A model generated the notes under the pieces. It was not told the DNA's origin. It worked only from the letters and a program-made list of their open reading frames with translations, and ran no database searches. Shown in pieces: positions 42,042 through 51,793 of a DNA stretch of 63,073 nucleotides (position 1 is the stretch's first letter; each line of letters begins with the position of its first letter). A program made the translations under genes and the position numbers. Source of the DNA: Paracoccaceae bacterium (GTDB lineage Bacteria; Pseudomonadota; Alphaproteobacteria; Rhodobacterales; Rhodobacteraceae); NCBI GenBank assembly GCA_022824005.1, contig JAJEBG010000028.1, positions 1 through 63,073 on the forward strand, read 5' to 3'.

Positions 42042-43166
42042 TCATGAGAGGGCGTTTTGAAGGGCCTTTGACATCACGCGATGCGAAGCCACTGTTTCTT
42101 GTGGTGTCGCACAGTGGAATGGTTGAGTCATTTTGTCTCTTCCGTGAACAAGTTCATCAAGGTAGGCCGCCCACATTTGCAACAAACTATCTGAGAAACC
42201 GAATTCAAATATTCCAGCCGTGATGGCCTTGTAGGCACTTGAATAACCCAAATCACGATGTTTCCAATCCTGAACCCCGCCATCTTCATAGTCCATAATT
42301 CGCAGTGTCTTGGGATTCTTGGTTGAGTAGGCAACCGAGCGCCGGGTTCCATCAACTTCAATTTCCCAACTGTTCATTTCACCGGGGGCAATTCGCTTTG
42401 TCTCCAGAGTGATCGGGAAGGAACATCCATGCCCTTCAATAATGCCATGAATGGAGGCGTTGTCCCAAGTTTCGCACGGCACAAGATGTCCCTGACTGTC
42501 CGGACGCTCAGAGACGATATTACTCAATTGCGCCACCAATCTTTTGGGCTCCCAGCCAAAACGCAAGGGAATATGCATGACATGAAGTCCAAGATCACCC
42601 ATACAACCATACTGACCATTGAATTTAACCAATCGCTTCCAATTTATGGGCTTGTTTGGATCAAGATCACTCGAATGAAGAAACCGGGCTCGGACCGAAA
42701 TAATTTGCCCCATCGCGGCCTCTTCCAAGGAGTGGATCACCGCTTGCGCACCGGGATAGAATGGAAATTCGGAGGATGAGCGGACAAGGATATCTGGACG
42801 AGCTTCGGCCGCCGCGACTATTCTGGCATTGGCATCCTGATCAATACCGAACGGTTTTTCACCCAGGAGATGTTTGCCGGCTTGGATAATTCTGACATAT
42901 AGATCGGCGTGTAAATGGTGCGGAACGGCACAATAGATTCCGTCAATATCATTATGGCTGATGAGATCTTCGGGATTATCGGATACCATTTTGCAAGTCG
43001 GCACATGTGTTTGGAACCACTGGCGCGCCGTCTCGTCGATATCACAGATGGCGACGATTTCGGGACGCGCGAATGCCGCATCAATATGCAGCCAACGGGC
43101 CGTTGCCGAGGCGAGTTCCTTCCCCATGAAACCACCTCCAATTATGCCAAAACGGATGGTCTTCAT
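42042..43166 (-). CDS. Gfo/Idh/MocA family oxidoreductase
   Basis: An NAD(P)-dependent sugar or polyol dehydrogenase. The Rossmann loop is FGIIGGGFMGKELASA at the start, and the family EKPF motif is HLLGEKPFGID near residue 98. The C-terminal beta-sheet domain runs from about residue 140 (SVRARFLHSSD). At 374 residues it is full length. It overlaps the aldolase gene by four bases and is the last of four coupled enzyme genes; the insertion begins right after it. Substrates of this family range from inositols to deoxysugars, so the name stays generic. Confidence 0.88.
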   Translation of the reverse strand: MKTIRFGIIGGGFMGKELASATARWLHIDAAFARPEIVAICDIDETARQWFQTHVPTCKMVSDNPEDLISHNDIDGIYCAVPHHLHADLYVRIIQAGKHLLGEKPFGIDQDANARIVAAAEARPDILVRSSSEFPFYPGAQAVIHSLEEAAMGQIISVRARFLHSSDLDPNKPINWKRLVKFNGQYGCMGDLGLHVMHIPLRFGWEPKRLVAQLSNIVSERPDSQGHLVPCETWDNASIHGIIEGHGCSFPITLETKRIAPGEMNSWEIEVDGTRRSVAYSTKNPKTLRIMDYEDGGVQDWKHRDLGYSSAYKAITAGIFEFGFSDSLLQMWAAYLDELVHGRDKMTQPFHCATPQETVASHRVMSKALQNALS

Positions 43167-43987
43167 GACAACATCTCGAAGGCCGTCTCAGGGCTAGCCC
43201 CTTTATGGACAACCGCCATCAACGCTTCGGTTATAGCGGCTGGCTTTTCATGCTGAATGACATTTCTGCCATAGACGATACCATGAGCCCCTTGCGACAT
43301 AATTTTAAATGTGCGTTGCAGGATTTCGCGGTCGGGCACTCGGCCCCCTCCTCTCACAAGAATGGGGATGCCCGATGCGGCTTCCACCACCTTATGGTAA
43401 TCCTGCAGGTCATCCGTCGGGTCGGCTTTGACCACATCAGCCCCGAGTTCTACCGCTTGGCGCACCAATGTCCGCACATCTGACAATTCACCGTTGACCA
43501 TATATCCTCCACTGACCGCATTATCTTGCATCACCAGAGGTTCAATCATCAAGGGCATGCCAGCGGCATCGGCCTCGGGTTTGATACGACAAATATTTTC
43601 AACGCAGGCGCGATGCACTTCTGGTTGGCCGGGCAGTTGCAGCAAGTTTATACACAAACAGGCCGCGTCGAGCCTGATCGCTTGCCCGACAGGATCATCA
43701 ATCATCACACTGAATAGATGATGCGGTAGATCTTTGGCGTAGACATTGGCAATATCTGTTCGCAAGACCAATGATGGTTTCTCTTTGCCAGGAAGTTGTT
43801 GTAACAGAGGCGCCATCCCTGAAGAGAGTTGAATGGCATCGGGTGAGGCGGTTGCGATGGTCGAAATCGCTTGGCGCATATCTTCAATACCGGCGAGAAA
43901 ACCGGGTTCATTAAACAGGCCATGATCAATAGCGACATCAAGGCATCGTCCATCGGCAGCCAAAAAACGGTTCAATCGTGCTTTCAT
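43163..43987 (-). CDS. DhnA/class I aldolase family protein
   Basis: The protein fits the DhnA-type class I aldolase family (fructose-bisphosphate aldolase DhnA, LsrF, LacD-like). GRCLDVAIDHGLFN opens the barrel with its Asp, and the expected Schiff-base lysine is in ELGADVVKADPTDD. GIPILVRGGGRVPD and GAHGIVYGRNVIQHE form the phosphate-binding end, implying a phosphorylated substrate. The longer frame adds 45 residues without similarity; ATG 43987, with AAGGA upstream, gives 274 residues. It is tightly coupled to its neighbours. Candidate substrates are ketose 1-phosphates or related products of the two dehydrogenases. Confidence 0.8.
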   Translation of the reverse strand: MKARLNRFLAADGRCLDVAIDHGLFNEPGFLAGIEDMRQAISTIATASPDAIQLSSGMAPLLQQLPGKEKPSLVLRTDIANVYAKDLPHHLFSVMIDDPVGQAIRLDAACLCINLLQLPGQPEVHRACVENICRIKPEADAAGMPLMIEPLVMQDNAVSGGYMVNGELSDVRTLVRQAVELGADVVKADPTDDLQDYHKVVEAASGIPILVRGGGRVPDREILQRTFKIMSQGAHGIVYGRNVIQHEKPAAITEALMAVVHKGASPETAFEMLS

Positions 43988-43992
43988 CACTT

Positions 43993-45192
43993 TCAGTCCT
44001 TTTGTTTCAGTCCCGTATCCACACCAATCTCGCGACGCCAATTCTCGTAATTCGGCTGCAATTCTCTTTGAGAAGACAACATGGTGTTGATCTCTTGGTT
44101 TGAGGCCCCGGCCTCGCTCCACAAACGAGTCAATGCATCATTATCAAACTCACTCGCTTCGACGGCACAATGTAAAGCCAATCTCCAACCATAAGCAATG
44201 CTACCGGCTGACTCAATCAGACGAATGGTTCCGACGAGGCGGTCATTCCAATTCAATTTACGTTCAGGGGACCGCCCGACCCGGTCACAATCGTCATGTA
44301 ACCAAGGGTTGGCCATCCGCGAAAAGAGACCCTTGGCATGTTCATGCCACTTGGCTTTGGTAAACAGGGTTTGGTCCGCAAATTTCTTGTGAAGGAAAGC
44401 CCCCGTTTCAGAAATAAATGCATGATAAACCAAGTCATGAATAGGTCGGATTGACATGACCTCGGCTATATATTCAACCCCCAATACTTTTCCAGCGTAG
44501 GCGAGTGCCGCGTGTGCGGCATTGTGACCATTGAGCTTAGCCATCTTAAAGGGCGTCAGGTCAGAATAGGCGGTCAATCTGGGAAGTTGACGATCAAATC
44601 GGCCATGAGGCGTTGAAATGCTGATTTCATCGTAACTTTCCACCAACCAAGCTTCGGTCAATCCTTGAACCCCGGGCTCGAGTTCGAGCTGTGATATTTC
44701 ATTCGCATCGCGAATTGTCCTCGACATCTTGCCAATAACCATCTCGACAGTTTCAAATGTGTCCGATTGGCCTTGCGCATCGATGATAGCACGTCGCAGC
44801 GATGCCCCCGCTGCTGGCTCATTTTGACAAATATAGAATACACATGGCGGCCCTTCGCCTTGCGCCTTGCGCTGGCTGGCACGAGCCAGCAAGGGGGCCA
44901 AAGACTCATAATCTTTTACGGACGAAACCGAGATGGCGACTTCGCTCGCCTCGGTGAGCAAATCACAACTGACGGGATCTGAAAGATGCGCCGCGCCAAC
45001 ATCCCGCAACTCAAGAACTGACAGGCCATGATCAGAAGCCACATTGACACACAATCGCGAGGCCGCCGCGACAGCATCTGCCTGTCTTTGGCGCCTGACA
45101 AGCACATTGCGGCGCATATCGGCATCCTGCGCTCTGGGAAGAAATAGGCCGGCTTGAATAGCCCCAAGGCCAATACCCACAAAGGCGCTCAA
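43993..45192 (-). CDS. Mannitol dehydrogenase family protein (MtlD-like)
   Basis: Long-chain polyol dehydrogenase family. The N-terminal nucleotide loop is VGIGLGAIQAGLFLPRA, and the catalytic-site signature K-x-x-x-L-N-x-x-x-x-x-H is seen in KMAKLNGHNAAHAALAYAGK. The 399-residue length is nearer mannitol-1-phosphate 5-dehydrogenase than mannitol 2-dehydrogenase (about 490), so a phosphorylated polyol is the better guess. The sequence is divergent in its first 200 residues. It follows the MDR dehydrogenase with a four-base overlap and precedes the aldolase by five bases. Confidence 0.75.
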   Translation of the reverse strand: MSAFVGIGLGAIQAGLFLPRAQDADMRRNVLVRRQRQADAVAAASRLCVNVASDHGLSVLELRDVGAAHLSDPVSCDLLTEASEVAISVSSVKDYESLAPLLARASQRKAQGEGPPCVFYICQNEPAAGASLRRAIIDAQGQSDTFETVEMVIGKMSRTIRDANEISQLELEPGVQGLTEAWLVESYDEISISTPHGRFDRQLPRLTAYSDLTPFKMAKLNGHNAAHAALAYAGKVLGVEYIAEVMSIRPIHDLVYHAFISETGAFLHKKFADQTLFTKAKWHEHAKGLFSRMANPWLHDDCDRVGRSPERKLNWNDRLVGTIRLIESAGSIAYGWRLALHCAVEASEFDNDALTRLWSEAGASNQEINTMLSSQRELQPNYENWRREIGVDTGLKQKD

Positions 45193-46448
45193 GCCAAATG
45201 CTCCGTTTCATTCTCGGCGGTCCATTGAGTCACGTCAAAAGCAAGATCAATCGGATGATGCGGGTAGAGGACCGCTTTCCCATCCAGTCTTTGATGACGC
45301 ACATCATCAATCAATTGCAAGGCATGCCTCATTCCCCCAATCTTGGCGATATGCGGCGCGACATTGAGGTTTCCCGATGCCATGAGGCGCAACACCTCTT
45401 GAATATCCCACGCTGTCCCACCCGAGGAGCCGGTGATGCAAGTTTCTCCATAATGCACTGCATTGGCATTGATTCTCGTGAATTCGCTTCCTACCTTGAG
45501 CCCACCAAACAGACTGGCGACACCCCTTTTTGCCAGAAGCGGCAGTGAGGATTCAATCACCAGCGACGAGCCAACCGCGATGATCAAGTCGTTCACGCCT
45601 CGCCCCCCTGTGACTTCTGCCACCGTCTGCGTCAGCTGTTCGGGTTGCGTGATACGCAATTCAATGTCCTTGGACTCCGCAGACTTGGCAAATAATCTTT
45701 TGGATTTCGAACATCTCTCTTCGTTGGGATCCGAGCCAATAATGACTCTGGGTTTGCCTTGAAGAGCCATTTCAACATGCATGCGTCCCATCGCTCCCAA
45801 ACCGATTATGGCGGTCACTCCCCCTTTCATAAGGCCCGTGATGGCGGCTCGCTCCTCTGTCAGACGATCTTGGGTCAGATGCATGTGGTGGTGTTGTCCA
45901 GATAGGCAGCAGGAGAATGGCTCCGCGATGGCGGCATGAGCATATGGAATCGTCTCGTTGGGAACTGGAACCAAACAATGCGCGAGAATCACCTCCTCTG
46001 GAAGGAGAATAAACTGTCCTAGAAGACCGGGAAGCGTATAGCCACAGGCAATCTTATTGATCCCCTCACCGTGAGCCTCGTAACGATCAAGGTGGGTGAC
46101 CGGCGGATGATCAACGGCCGGTTGCACAACATAACGGCTTCCCACACGGTATTGGTCCTTCAGATTGTCACCGACTTGCACCAACGTGACCGATCCTTCA
46201 TCGCCGAGGATAGCGGGATAGGTACCAAGATCGCGACCATAGAAATACGGGTGATCTCCACCTTGATCGATGGTCTTAATTAATGACGCGCAAATACCGG
46301 CCGAGTCCACTCTCGCCAAAATCTGGTTAGGTCCGGGTTTTGGCACCGGTACATCTTGAATGAAGACTTTATCGCTGCCTTGGCCCCGCAAAACGACAGC
46401 ACTCATTGTATTTGGAAGAATGTTCATGGAAATATTGATGACCTGCAT
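45189..46448 (-). CDS. MDR family dehydrogenase, sorbose-1-phosphate reductase-like
   Basis: A medium-chain dehydrogenase with the nucleotide fold GGVTAIIGLGAMGRMHVEMAL and the N-terminal GroES-like domain. Residue AGICASL keeps the catalytic-site cysteine, but the usual GHE is GDE and the four-cysteine structural zinc site is absent, so metal binding is doubtful. At up to 419 residues it is longer than standard MDRs, like SorE-type L-sorbose-1-phosphate reductases. The start is uncertain: no ATG among the first three has a good ribosome site, and MSAVVLRGQ (residue 15) is a reasonable alternative. It is the first gene of the enzyme operon. Confidence 0.75.
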   Translation of the reverse strand: MQVINISMNILPNTMSAVVLRGQGSDKVFIQDVPVPKPGPNQILARVDSAGICASLIKTIDQGGDHPYFYGRDLGTYPAILGDEGSVTLVQVGDNLKDQYRVGSRYVVQPAVDHPPVTHLDRYEAHGEGINKIACGYTLPGLLGQFILLPEEVILAHCLVPVPNETIPYAHAAIAEPFSCCLSGQHHHMHLTQDRLTEERAAITGLMKGGVTAIIGLGAMGRMHVEMALQGKPRVIIGSDPNEERCSKSKRLFAKSAESKDIELRITQPEQLTQTVAEVTGGRGVNDLIIAVGSSLVIESSLPLLAKRGVASLFGGLKVGSEFTRINANAVHYGETCITGSSGGTAWDIQEVLRLMASGNLNVAPHIAKIGGMRHALQLIDDVRHQRLDGKAVLYPHHPIDLAFDVTQWTAENETEHLA

Positions 46449-46755
46449 TTGAGCTAATATGAATCACGCACCATCTCACCAAATCTTGTTAATTTGATAT
46501 TCTGAATGCACATTGACGAGCCGCCATTCAAAGACAACTTGGCCGTCAATTCCGCAAAAATTTGTTTGCCCGTCAGCGACCCGTGAAGGCTCATTTCTTG
46601 ACGGAATTGTATTGCGTGGGATTGGTCAATTGCAACCTCTCATCTAAAGCCCAGAAGCCCCACACCGAAGTCATCAGCATTTTATCTCAACGGGCCCCCA
46701 TGTCGCAAAATCTTTGGACCTAAAGAGGCCACTCCAATACAGCAGGAAGTGCCCT
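46449..46755. other. Gene-free region upstream of the polyol enzyme genes
   Basis: No gene is seen. The promoter of the enzyme operon should lie here. CAATTCCG near 46551 has its inverse CGGAATTG near 46615, about 60 bases apart, which might be paired half-sites. TTGACG on the minus strand near 46545 is a possible -35 box. Neither is strong evidence. Confidence 0.3.
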
Positions 46756-47688
46756 CTATATCCTTCGTGCGCCTCGCGATCTCAATGCAATCGCCACACC
46801 TGAACCGACAATGGCGACCATTCCAATGATTGAAGTGGAATCGGGAACGTGGTGCCACAATATCCACCCCCAGATGCCCGCGAAGAAAAGGAAACTGTAT
46901 TCAAAAACACCAAGGTAAGTAGGGTCAGAAATTTGATAACCACGAATCAATCCGGCGATACCCAATAGAGAACCCATAGATTGCAAAAATGTCCAAAACA
47001 AAAATCGCGGTGTCGGGGGGACCCAACCGGTGGTAAAAAATGGCATTGTCTCGTGCCAGTCAGCAGGTGCCGGCCATAAGGTCAAGGCCATTGAACCGAT
47101 AAAACCGCATAAACCAATGATCAGGTAGAAGGCGAGTAGAACGACCAGAGTATCTTCTCGTGAGCAGAAATGTCGTGTCATTAATTGCCCGATACCGTAG
47201 AGCACCGCGGCAAAGAGTGGGAAAAGGACAACAATTTGCAAATTTGTGATGTCCGGCTTGAGGACGAGAAGCACGCCTATGAATCCAACCAATACGGCCG
47301 TCAGCCGCCAAACTCCGATACGCGTACCAAAGAACAAAGTCGCAAACAGGAGCACAAAAATCGGTGCTGCAAACAGTCCAGCTCCAGCTTCAGCAATCGG
47401 CATAAGTGCCAATGAGCCAAAATACAGCAACATCGATGCCGATAGAACGATTGATCGAATGAAGAGATATTTGAACCGGAGGGGTTTCAATGAGCGCCCC
47501 CTAACCAAGATAAGGGTGATCAGGATAGGGGCTCCAATCAACGAACGAACGGCATGAAATTGCCAAAGGCCCGCTTCGACGGCGATGATTGGAATGAGAT
47601 TGTCGACCAAACCAATAACCGTCATTGAACAGACGATCAGGATGCCACCACGGAAGGTGCGTTGACCGTCGTCATGATTAACAAGCAT
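46756..47688 (-). CDS. DMT superfamily (EamA) transporter
   Basis: A 310-residue inner-membrane protein with ten predicted spans in two EamA repeats. The first repeat begins near TVIGLVDNLIPIIAVEAGLW and the second near HFCSREDTLVVLLAFYLIIG. DMT proteins of this size export amino acids, metabolites or S-adenosylmethionine-like compounds. It stands alone with about 100 bases before the phosphatase gene. Confidence 0.82.
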   Translation of the reverse strand: MLVNHDDGQRTFRGGILIVCSMTVIGLVDNLIPIIAVEAGLWQFHAVRSLIGAPILITLILVRGRSLKPLRFKYLFIRSIVLSASMLLYFGSLALMPIAEAGAGLFAAPIFVLLFATLFFGTRIGVWRLTAVLVGFIGVLLVLKPDITNLQIVVLFPLFAAVLYGIGQLMTRHFCSREDTLVVLLAFYLIIGLCGFIGSMALTLWPAPADWHETMPFFTTGWVPPTPRFLFWTFLQSMGSLLGIAGLIRGYQISDPTYLGVFEYSFLFFAGIWGWILWHHVPDSTSIIGMVAIVGSGVAIALRSRGARRI

Positions 47689-47790
47689 TTAATCATCCAT
47701 CAGACAAAGTCGCCCATCCGTCTTCGATGACAGAGAAGAGGGGTTGCATCAAGGCCAATACGTTACGTAAATGGTTTCTGTCTCGCGGGG

Positions 47791-48252
47791 TTACATGTGC
47801 GGGAGGTCACCACCAAAACGCTCAACAATCTTTTGTTTGATTTGATCTCTTGTCTGGCGGAAATAGACTAAACTGTCTTCACGCTGCTCGGCCATACCTG
47901 TGGGATCGAGGACGGGCCAATATTCCAATTCAAGCGAAAACAAACGTGTATGCTCACTCGCGACCCGTTGCGCGGCCGGAGATAAGGCCACAATCAATTC
48001 AAAACTTGCCAGATCATCACCAAAATCTCGCATTTCATGCATAGCCCGTGTTCGATGTCGTGACAATTCAATGCCTATTTCATTGCAAACTGTGACCGCG
48101 TAGCCATTGATATCAAGATCGCTCCTCACCCCCGCCGATTGAACATAAATCTGCTGACCAATTATTTTTTTCATGATTCCCTCTGCCATTGGCGAGCGCA
48201 CGGCATTGAAGTCACAGCAAAAAAGTACCGATGTCGGGAGTCTGGCCGTCAC
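47791..48252 (-). CDS. Low-molecular-weight protein tyrosine phosphatase-like protein
   Basis: The phosphatase loop C-x5-R-S is CDFNAVRS (Cys13 to Arg19) near the N-terminus, and a general acid candidate lies in VLDPTG. The 153-residue length matches the family. The start is GTG at 48252, with AGGAG five bases upstream, just after the UPF0262 stop. In alphaproteobacteria this gene commonly follows hisD and UPF0262, as here. Arsenate reductase of the same fold is an alternative, but neither the context nor a second redox cysteine pair supports it clearly. Confidence 0.82.
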   Translation of the reverse strand: MTARLPTSVLFCCDFNAVRSPMAEGIMKKIIGQQIYVQSAGVRSDLDINGYAVTVCNEIGIELSRHRTRAMHEMRDFGDDLASFELIVALSPAAQRVASEHTRLFSLELEYWPVLDPTGMAEQREDSLVYFRQTRDQIKQKIVERFGGDLPHM

Positions 48253-48260
48253 CGTCGCTC

Positions 48261-48764
48261 CTAACGGCTCGGTTGCGCGGCATAAAGAAGTGTAAAAAGC
48301 CCACGTGCTGTTTCAAAGTCGATATCAACCTTATCCTTCAATCTCTCTTGAAGTTGCTCAGCCCCTTGGTCGTGAATGACTCTTCTGATCCGGTCCGTCT
48401 GTTCAATTACATCATGTGGGCGACGGCGCACCGCGTCATAATACTGCCGACAGATGGCACCGTAGGATTTCAAGGATTCACGAAATTGGGTCATCGAAAC
48501 ATGGACCGCCAATACCTCTCTTTCCTCCTTATCTGTGATATCGAAAATAGCGTGATGGTCACGTAGACGAAGAATTAAATCATAGGGTCCACAAGGTGCC
48601 GGAAACCCCGAACGCGGCAAGACGGCAAATGTGTTTCCACTACAAAGATCAAAAATGGCGACTTTTCGCTCTTGGAGAATTTTTGGTGCGACAGCACGCT
48701 CATTGAGATTCTCAATTTTGATCTCGCGGATAAAATCAGTGCTATCCGTCATCATTAGGCCCAT
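48261..48764 (-). CDS. UPF0262 family protein
   Basis: Conserved alphaproteobacterial protein of unknown function. Landmarks are ILQERKVAIFDLCSGNTF, GPYDLILRLRDHHAIFDI and EQTDRIRRVIHDQGAEQL. The start overlaps the end of hisD by up to 23 bases; ATG 48755 or 48752 is equally possible because none has a clear ribosome site. It lies between hisD and the phosphatase in the order usual for the class. Confidence 0.82.
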   Translation of the reverse strand: MGLMMTDSTDFIREIKIENLNERAVAPKILQERKVAIFDLCSGNTFAVLPRSGFPAPCGPYDLILRLRDHHAIFDITDKEEREVLAVHVSMTQFRESLKSYGAICRQYYDAVRRRPHDVIEQTDRIRRVIHDQGAEQLQERLKDKVDIDFETARGLFTLLYAAQPSR

Positions 48765-50061
48765 TCAGGGTCTGAAGCCGCCAACGCAGCGAACGGGCGT
48801 GAGCGTCTAGCCCTTCGGCCACCGCCAATGTCTCCGCGGCCGGCGCAATCTTGGCGAAAAGGGACGGCGTCAATTTGGTTATTGAGGTTCTCTTCATAAA
48901 ATCCAGCACTGATAAACCAGAGGCAAAACGCGCTGTGCCCGTGGTCGGCAAAACATGATTTGGCCCAGCGATGTAATCGCCAATAGCTTCGGGTGCCCAC
49001 ATGCCAATAAAGATGGCACCTGCATGGCTTATGCCAGACAAATACGGCTCGGCATCAGCGACACAAATCTGCAGATGTTCCGGTGCGATTCGATTGGTCA
49101 ACGAGATGATTTCATCAATAGACTGGGCGACAATGATGGCTCCGAATTGTTCACAACTTCGCATCGCAATCTTGCGTCTTGGCAACGCCTTTAGTTGCTC
49201 ATTCAATTCACCGAGGACATCTGATGCCAAAGTCTCCTCGGTGGTCAGCAAAATGGATTGCGCCGCCACGTCGTGCTCGGCTTGAGCGAGCAAGTCAGCC
49301 GCCATCCATCGAGGGTTGGCCGTCTTATCCGCAATCACCGCAACTTCGGATGGGCCGGCAATCAGATCAATACCGACATCTCCGAACACCAACTTTTTCG
49401 CCATTGTCACATAGGCATTACCCGGCCCGGTAATTTTGTCGACTGGCGTTATCGACTCGGTGCCATAGGCGAGAGCGGCAATGGCTTGAGCCCCGCCCAC
49501 ACGCAGGATTTCATGGACACCAGCACATCGAGCGGCGAATAGAACGAGCGGATTCAGAACGCCGTTGGGAGTGGGCACGGTCATGGTGATTTTTTTGACG
49601 CCGGCAACCGTGGCAGGAATCGCGTTCATCAGCACGGACGAAGGATAAGAAGCGGAACCGCCTGGCACATAAATCCCGACGGCGTCAATTGGTGTCCATC
49701 GCCAACCAAGTGAGACTCCCTCTTCATCCGCGGCCAACTCGCCGTCAAGAGGAAGTTGATGCTGATGAAATTTGACAATACGCGCCGCCGCTAACTCAAT
49801 CGCCTTGCGACCATCGGTGGGCACTGATTTTATTGCCTCGTCAATTTCATCCTGTCCGATGAAAACTGAGCTGTCGTCAACAACGCATCCATCAAATTTT
49901 TCTGTGAACTCAAACAGGGCCGAATTGCCTCGTGCCCTGACCTCTGCGATGATCGCCGCCGTTTGTTCTGTGATATCGGTATTGATGGTCTGACGAGCCG
50001 TTATCAAGTCCCTAAATTCATCCGCAAAGCTCGGCCGCCGCGTATCCATCAACTGGGTCAT
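48742..50061 (-). CDS. hisD: Histidinol dehydrogenase
   Basis: A zinc enzyme that performs the last two oxidations of histidine synthesis. GIYVPGGSASYPSSVLMNAIPA, VGGAQAIAALAYGT, KITGPGNAYVTMAK, DLIAGPSEVAVIAD and AEHDVAAQSILLT (metal-binding His) are all intact, along with GPNHVLPTTGTARF (catalytic His). The 439-residue protein starts within the stop of the DUF2948 gene (TAATG). No other his gene is present; hisD is often detached in this class. Confidence 0.95.
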   Translation of the reverse strand: MTQLMDTRRPSFADEFRDLITARQTINTDITEQTAAIIAEVRARGNSALFEFTEKFDGCVVDDSSVFIGQDEIDEAIKSVPTDGRKAIELAAARIVKFHQHQLPLDGELAADEEGVSLGWRWTPIDAVGIYVPGGSASYPSSVLMNAIPATVAGVKKITMTVPTPNGVLNPLVLFAARCAGVHEILRVGGAQAIAALAYGTESITPVDKITGPGNAYVTMAKKLVFGDVGIDLIAGPSEVAVIADKTANPRWMAADLLAQAEHDVAAQSILLTTEETLASDVLGELNEQLKALPRRKIAMRSCEQFGAIIVAQSIDEIISLTNRIAPEHLQICVADAEPYLSGISHAGAIFIGMWAPEAIGDYIAGPNHVLPTTGTARFASGLSVLDFMKRTSITKLTPSLFAKIAPAAETLAVAEGLDAHARSLRWRLQTLNGPNDDG

Positions 50062-50522
50062 TAGACTTGGCTATGATCCGGCGTTTTCCGCGATGCCGCC
50101 GGGTAAGGCGAAGACACATCGGTCAAAGAAACTTCAATACATTCTACCGACATTTTCACGTCGCGGTCACCAGAAAGAATCAATGCCAATTCACCCGATA
50201 ATTCTTCGTGAGGTTTAAAACGCAATTCCAAGCAGGAAAAAACATCAGGCGCTGAAGCTTGGGTCAGATCAGCCATTTGAATATCAAGAATGTCCGTCAC
50301 TTTAAGCACCGTGCGAATCCGTTGCGAGCCCTCGTCGCTCCCACGCTCCCAGCAAAACCGGCTCAATAAAACGGCAAATTCTCTTTGCCGCGCATTCCAT
50401 GAGATGGCATGACGTTTGAACACTGAGTCCTGAATCAGCGTTGAGACCACTTGGATATCCTTGGCGTCGCGAGCGCGCAAACGTAGAGGTTGTTCCTTCG
50501 CATCCTCAAATTGAGCATCCAT
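50061..50522 (-). CDS. DUF2948 family protein
   Basis: A conserved alphaproteobacterial protein of unknown function, found between murA and hisD in many genomes. The family opening LRLRARDAKDIQVVSTLIQD and RFCWER are visible. ATG 50522 overlaps the murA stop and is preferred to the longer frame, giving 153 residues. No catalytic motif is apparent. Confidence 0.8.
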   Translation of the reverse strand: MDAQFEDAKEQPLRLRARDAKDIQVVSTLIQDSVFKRHAISWNARQREFAVLLSRFCWERGSDEGSQRIRTVLKVTDILDIQMADLTQASAPDVFSCLELRFKPHEELSGELALILSGDRDVKMSVECIEVSLTDVSSPYPAASRKTPDHSQV

Positions 50523-51793
50523 CACGATCTGGCCCTCCGAATTTCCGCACCGCAAGCTGCCAATTTTTCTTCAACCATTTCGTAACCACGGTCGAGATGG
50601 TAGACACGGTTAACAATTGTATGTCCCTCGGCGGCCAAGCCGGCGAGAACCAGTGACACCGAAGCACGAAGATCTGTCGCCATCAGGGGCGCTCCACGTA
50701 GAGAATCAACTCCTTCAATTAAAGCGGTACGCCCACGAATTTCAATATTGGCTCCCATACGCATGAGTTCCGGCGCGTGCATAAACCGGTTCTCAAAGAT
50801 CGTTTCTTCCAACTGGCACTGCCCTTTAGAAATTGACATCGCGGCCATCATCTGCGCTTGGAGGTCGGTGGGAAAGCCCGGATAGGGTTCAGTGGAGACA
50901 TTCACCGCCTGTAACCTATCGGACAAACCCCGTTGAACATGGATTCCCTGTGCCGTTTCGGCCACCTTTACGCCGGCCTCTTCAAGTTTTTCAACGAAAG
51001 ATGCCAAGAGATTGATACATCCGTGTCGCAAAGTTATATCTCCACCGGCCATGGCCACGGCCAGCATATAAGTACCTGTCTCAATGCGGTCTGAAATCAC
51101 ATGGTGAGTGGCCCCCTTCAAACTCTCCACCCCCTCGATTTCAATTCTCTTCGTCCCATCTCCGATAATTCTTGCTCCCATCTTGCGTAGACAATTGGCT
51201 AGATCAACAATCTCCGGCTCTTGCGCCGCGTTGTCGATAACGGTCGTTCCTTTGGCTAGTGAGGCGGCAAGCAGAAGGTTTTCGGTCGCCCCCACGGAAG
51301 CGATGGGAAGTTTAATCACCGCGCCCCGTAGCGCAGTCCCTCTAAGGGAGGCCATGATGTAACCGTTTTCAAGTTCAATATCGGCACCAAGTTGCGACAG
51401 GGCATCAAGATGAATATTGACGGGGCGCGCTCCAATGGCACAACCACCAGGAAGCGAGACAGCGGCACGGCCGAGTCGAGCAATCAGGGGTCCAAGAACC
51501 AAAATTGATGCGCGCATTTTGCGCACAATATTGTAGTCGGCTTGGTGCTCTTCTATGTCGTGCGCACTCATCGACAATACCTGGCCCTCTTTCATCTCCC
51601 GAACCTCAACACCTAAAGTCTGCAACAGTTGAGTCATGGTCGCGATATCCGACAATCGGGGCGCGTTGGTCAGAGTCAGCGGCTGGTCGGTTAGAAGCGA
51701 CGCTGGCATGAGAGCCAGACAAGCATTCTTGGCCCCGGCGATCTCAATGACACCGTGCAACGGCTGGCCACCTTTGATTTCAATTGAATCCAT
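50522..51793 (-). CDS. murA: UDP-N-acetylglucosamine 1-carboxyvinyltransferase
   Basis: It transfers enolpyruvate to UDP-GlcNAc, the first committed step of peptidoglycan synthesis and the target of fosfomycin. The catalytic cysteine is in [16 protein letters not shown] (near residue 118), so no fosfomycin-resistant Asp replacement is present. The opening [20 protein letters not shown] and the end [16 protein letters not shown] are family-typical. Full length at 423 residues. Its ATG directly follows the stop of the small gene at 51794, implying coupling. Confidence 0.95.
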   Translation of the reverse strand: MDSIEIKGGQPLHGVIEIAGAKNACLALMPASLLTDQPLTLTNAPRLSDIATMTQLLQTLGVEVREMKEGQVLSMSAHDIEEHQADYNIVRKMRASILVLGPLIARLGRAAVSLPGGCAIGARPVNIHLDALSQLGADIELENGYIMASLRGTALRGAVIKLPIASVGATENLLLAASLAKGTTVIDNAAQEPEIVDLANCLRKMGARIIGDGTKRIEIEGVESLKGATHHVISDRIETGTYMLAVAMAGGDITLRHGCINLLASFVEKLEEAGVKVAETAQGIHVQRGLSDRLQAVNVSTEPYPGFPTDLQAQMMAAMSISKGQCQLEETIFENRFMHAPELMRMGANIEIRGRTALIEGVDSLRGAPLMATDLRASVSLVLAGLAAEGHTIVNRVYHLDRGYEMVEEKLAACGAEIRRARS

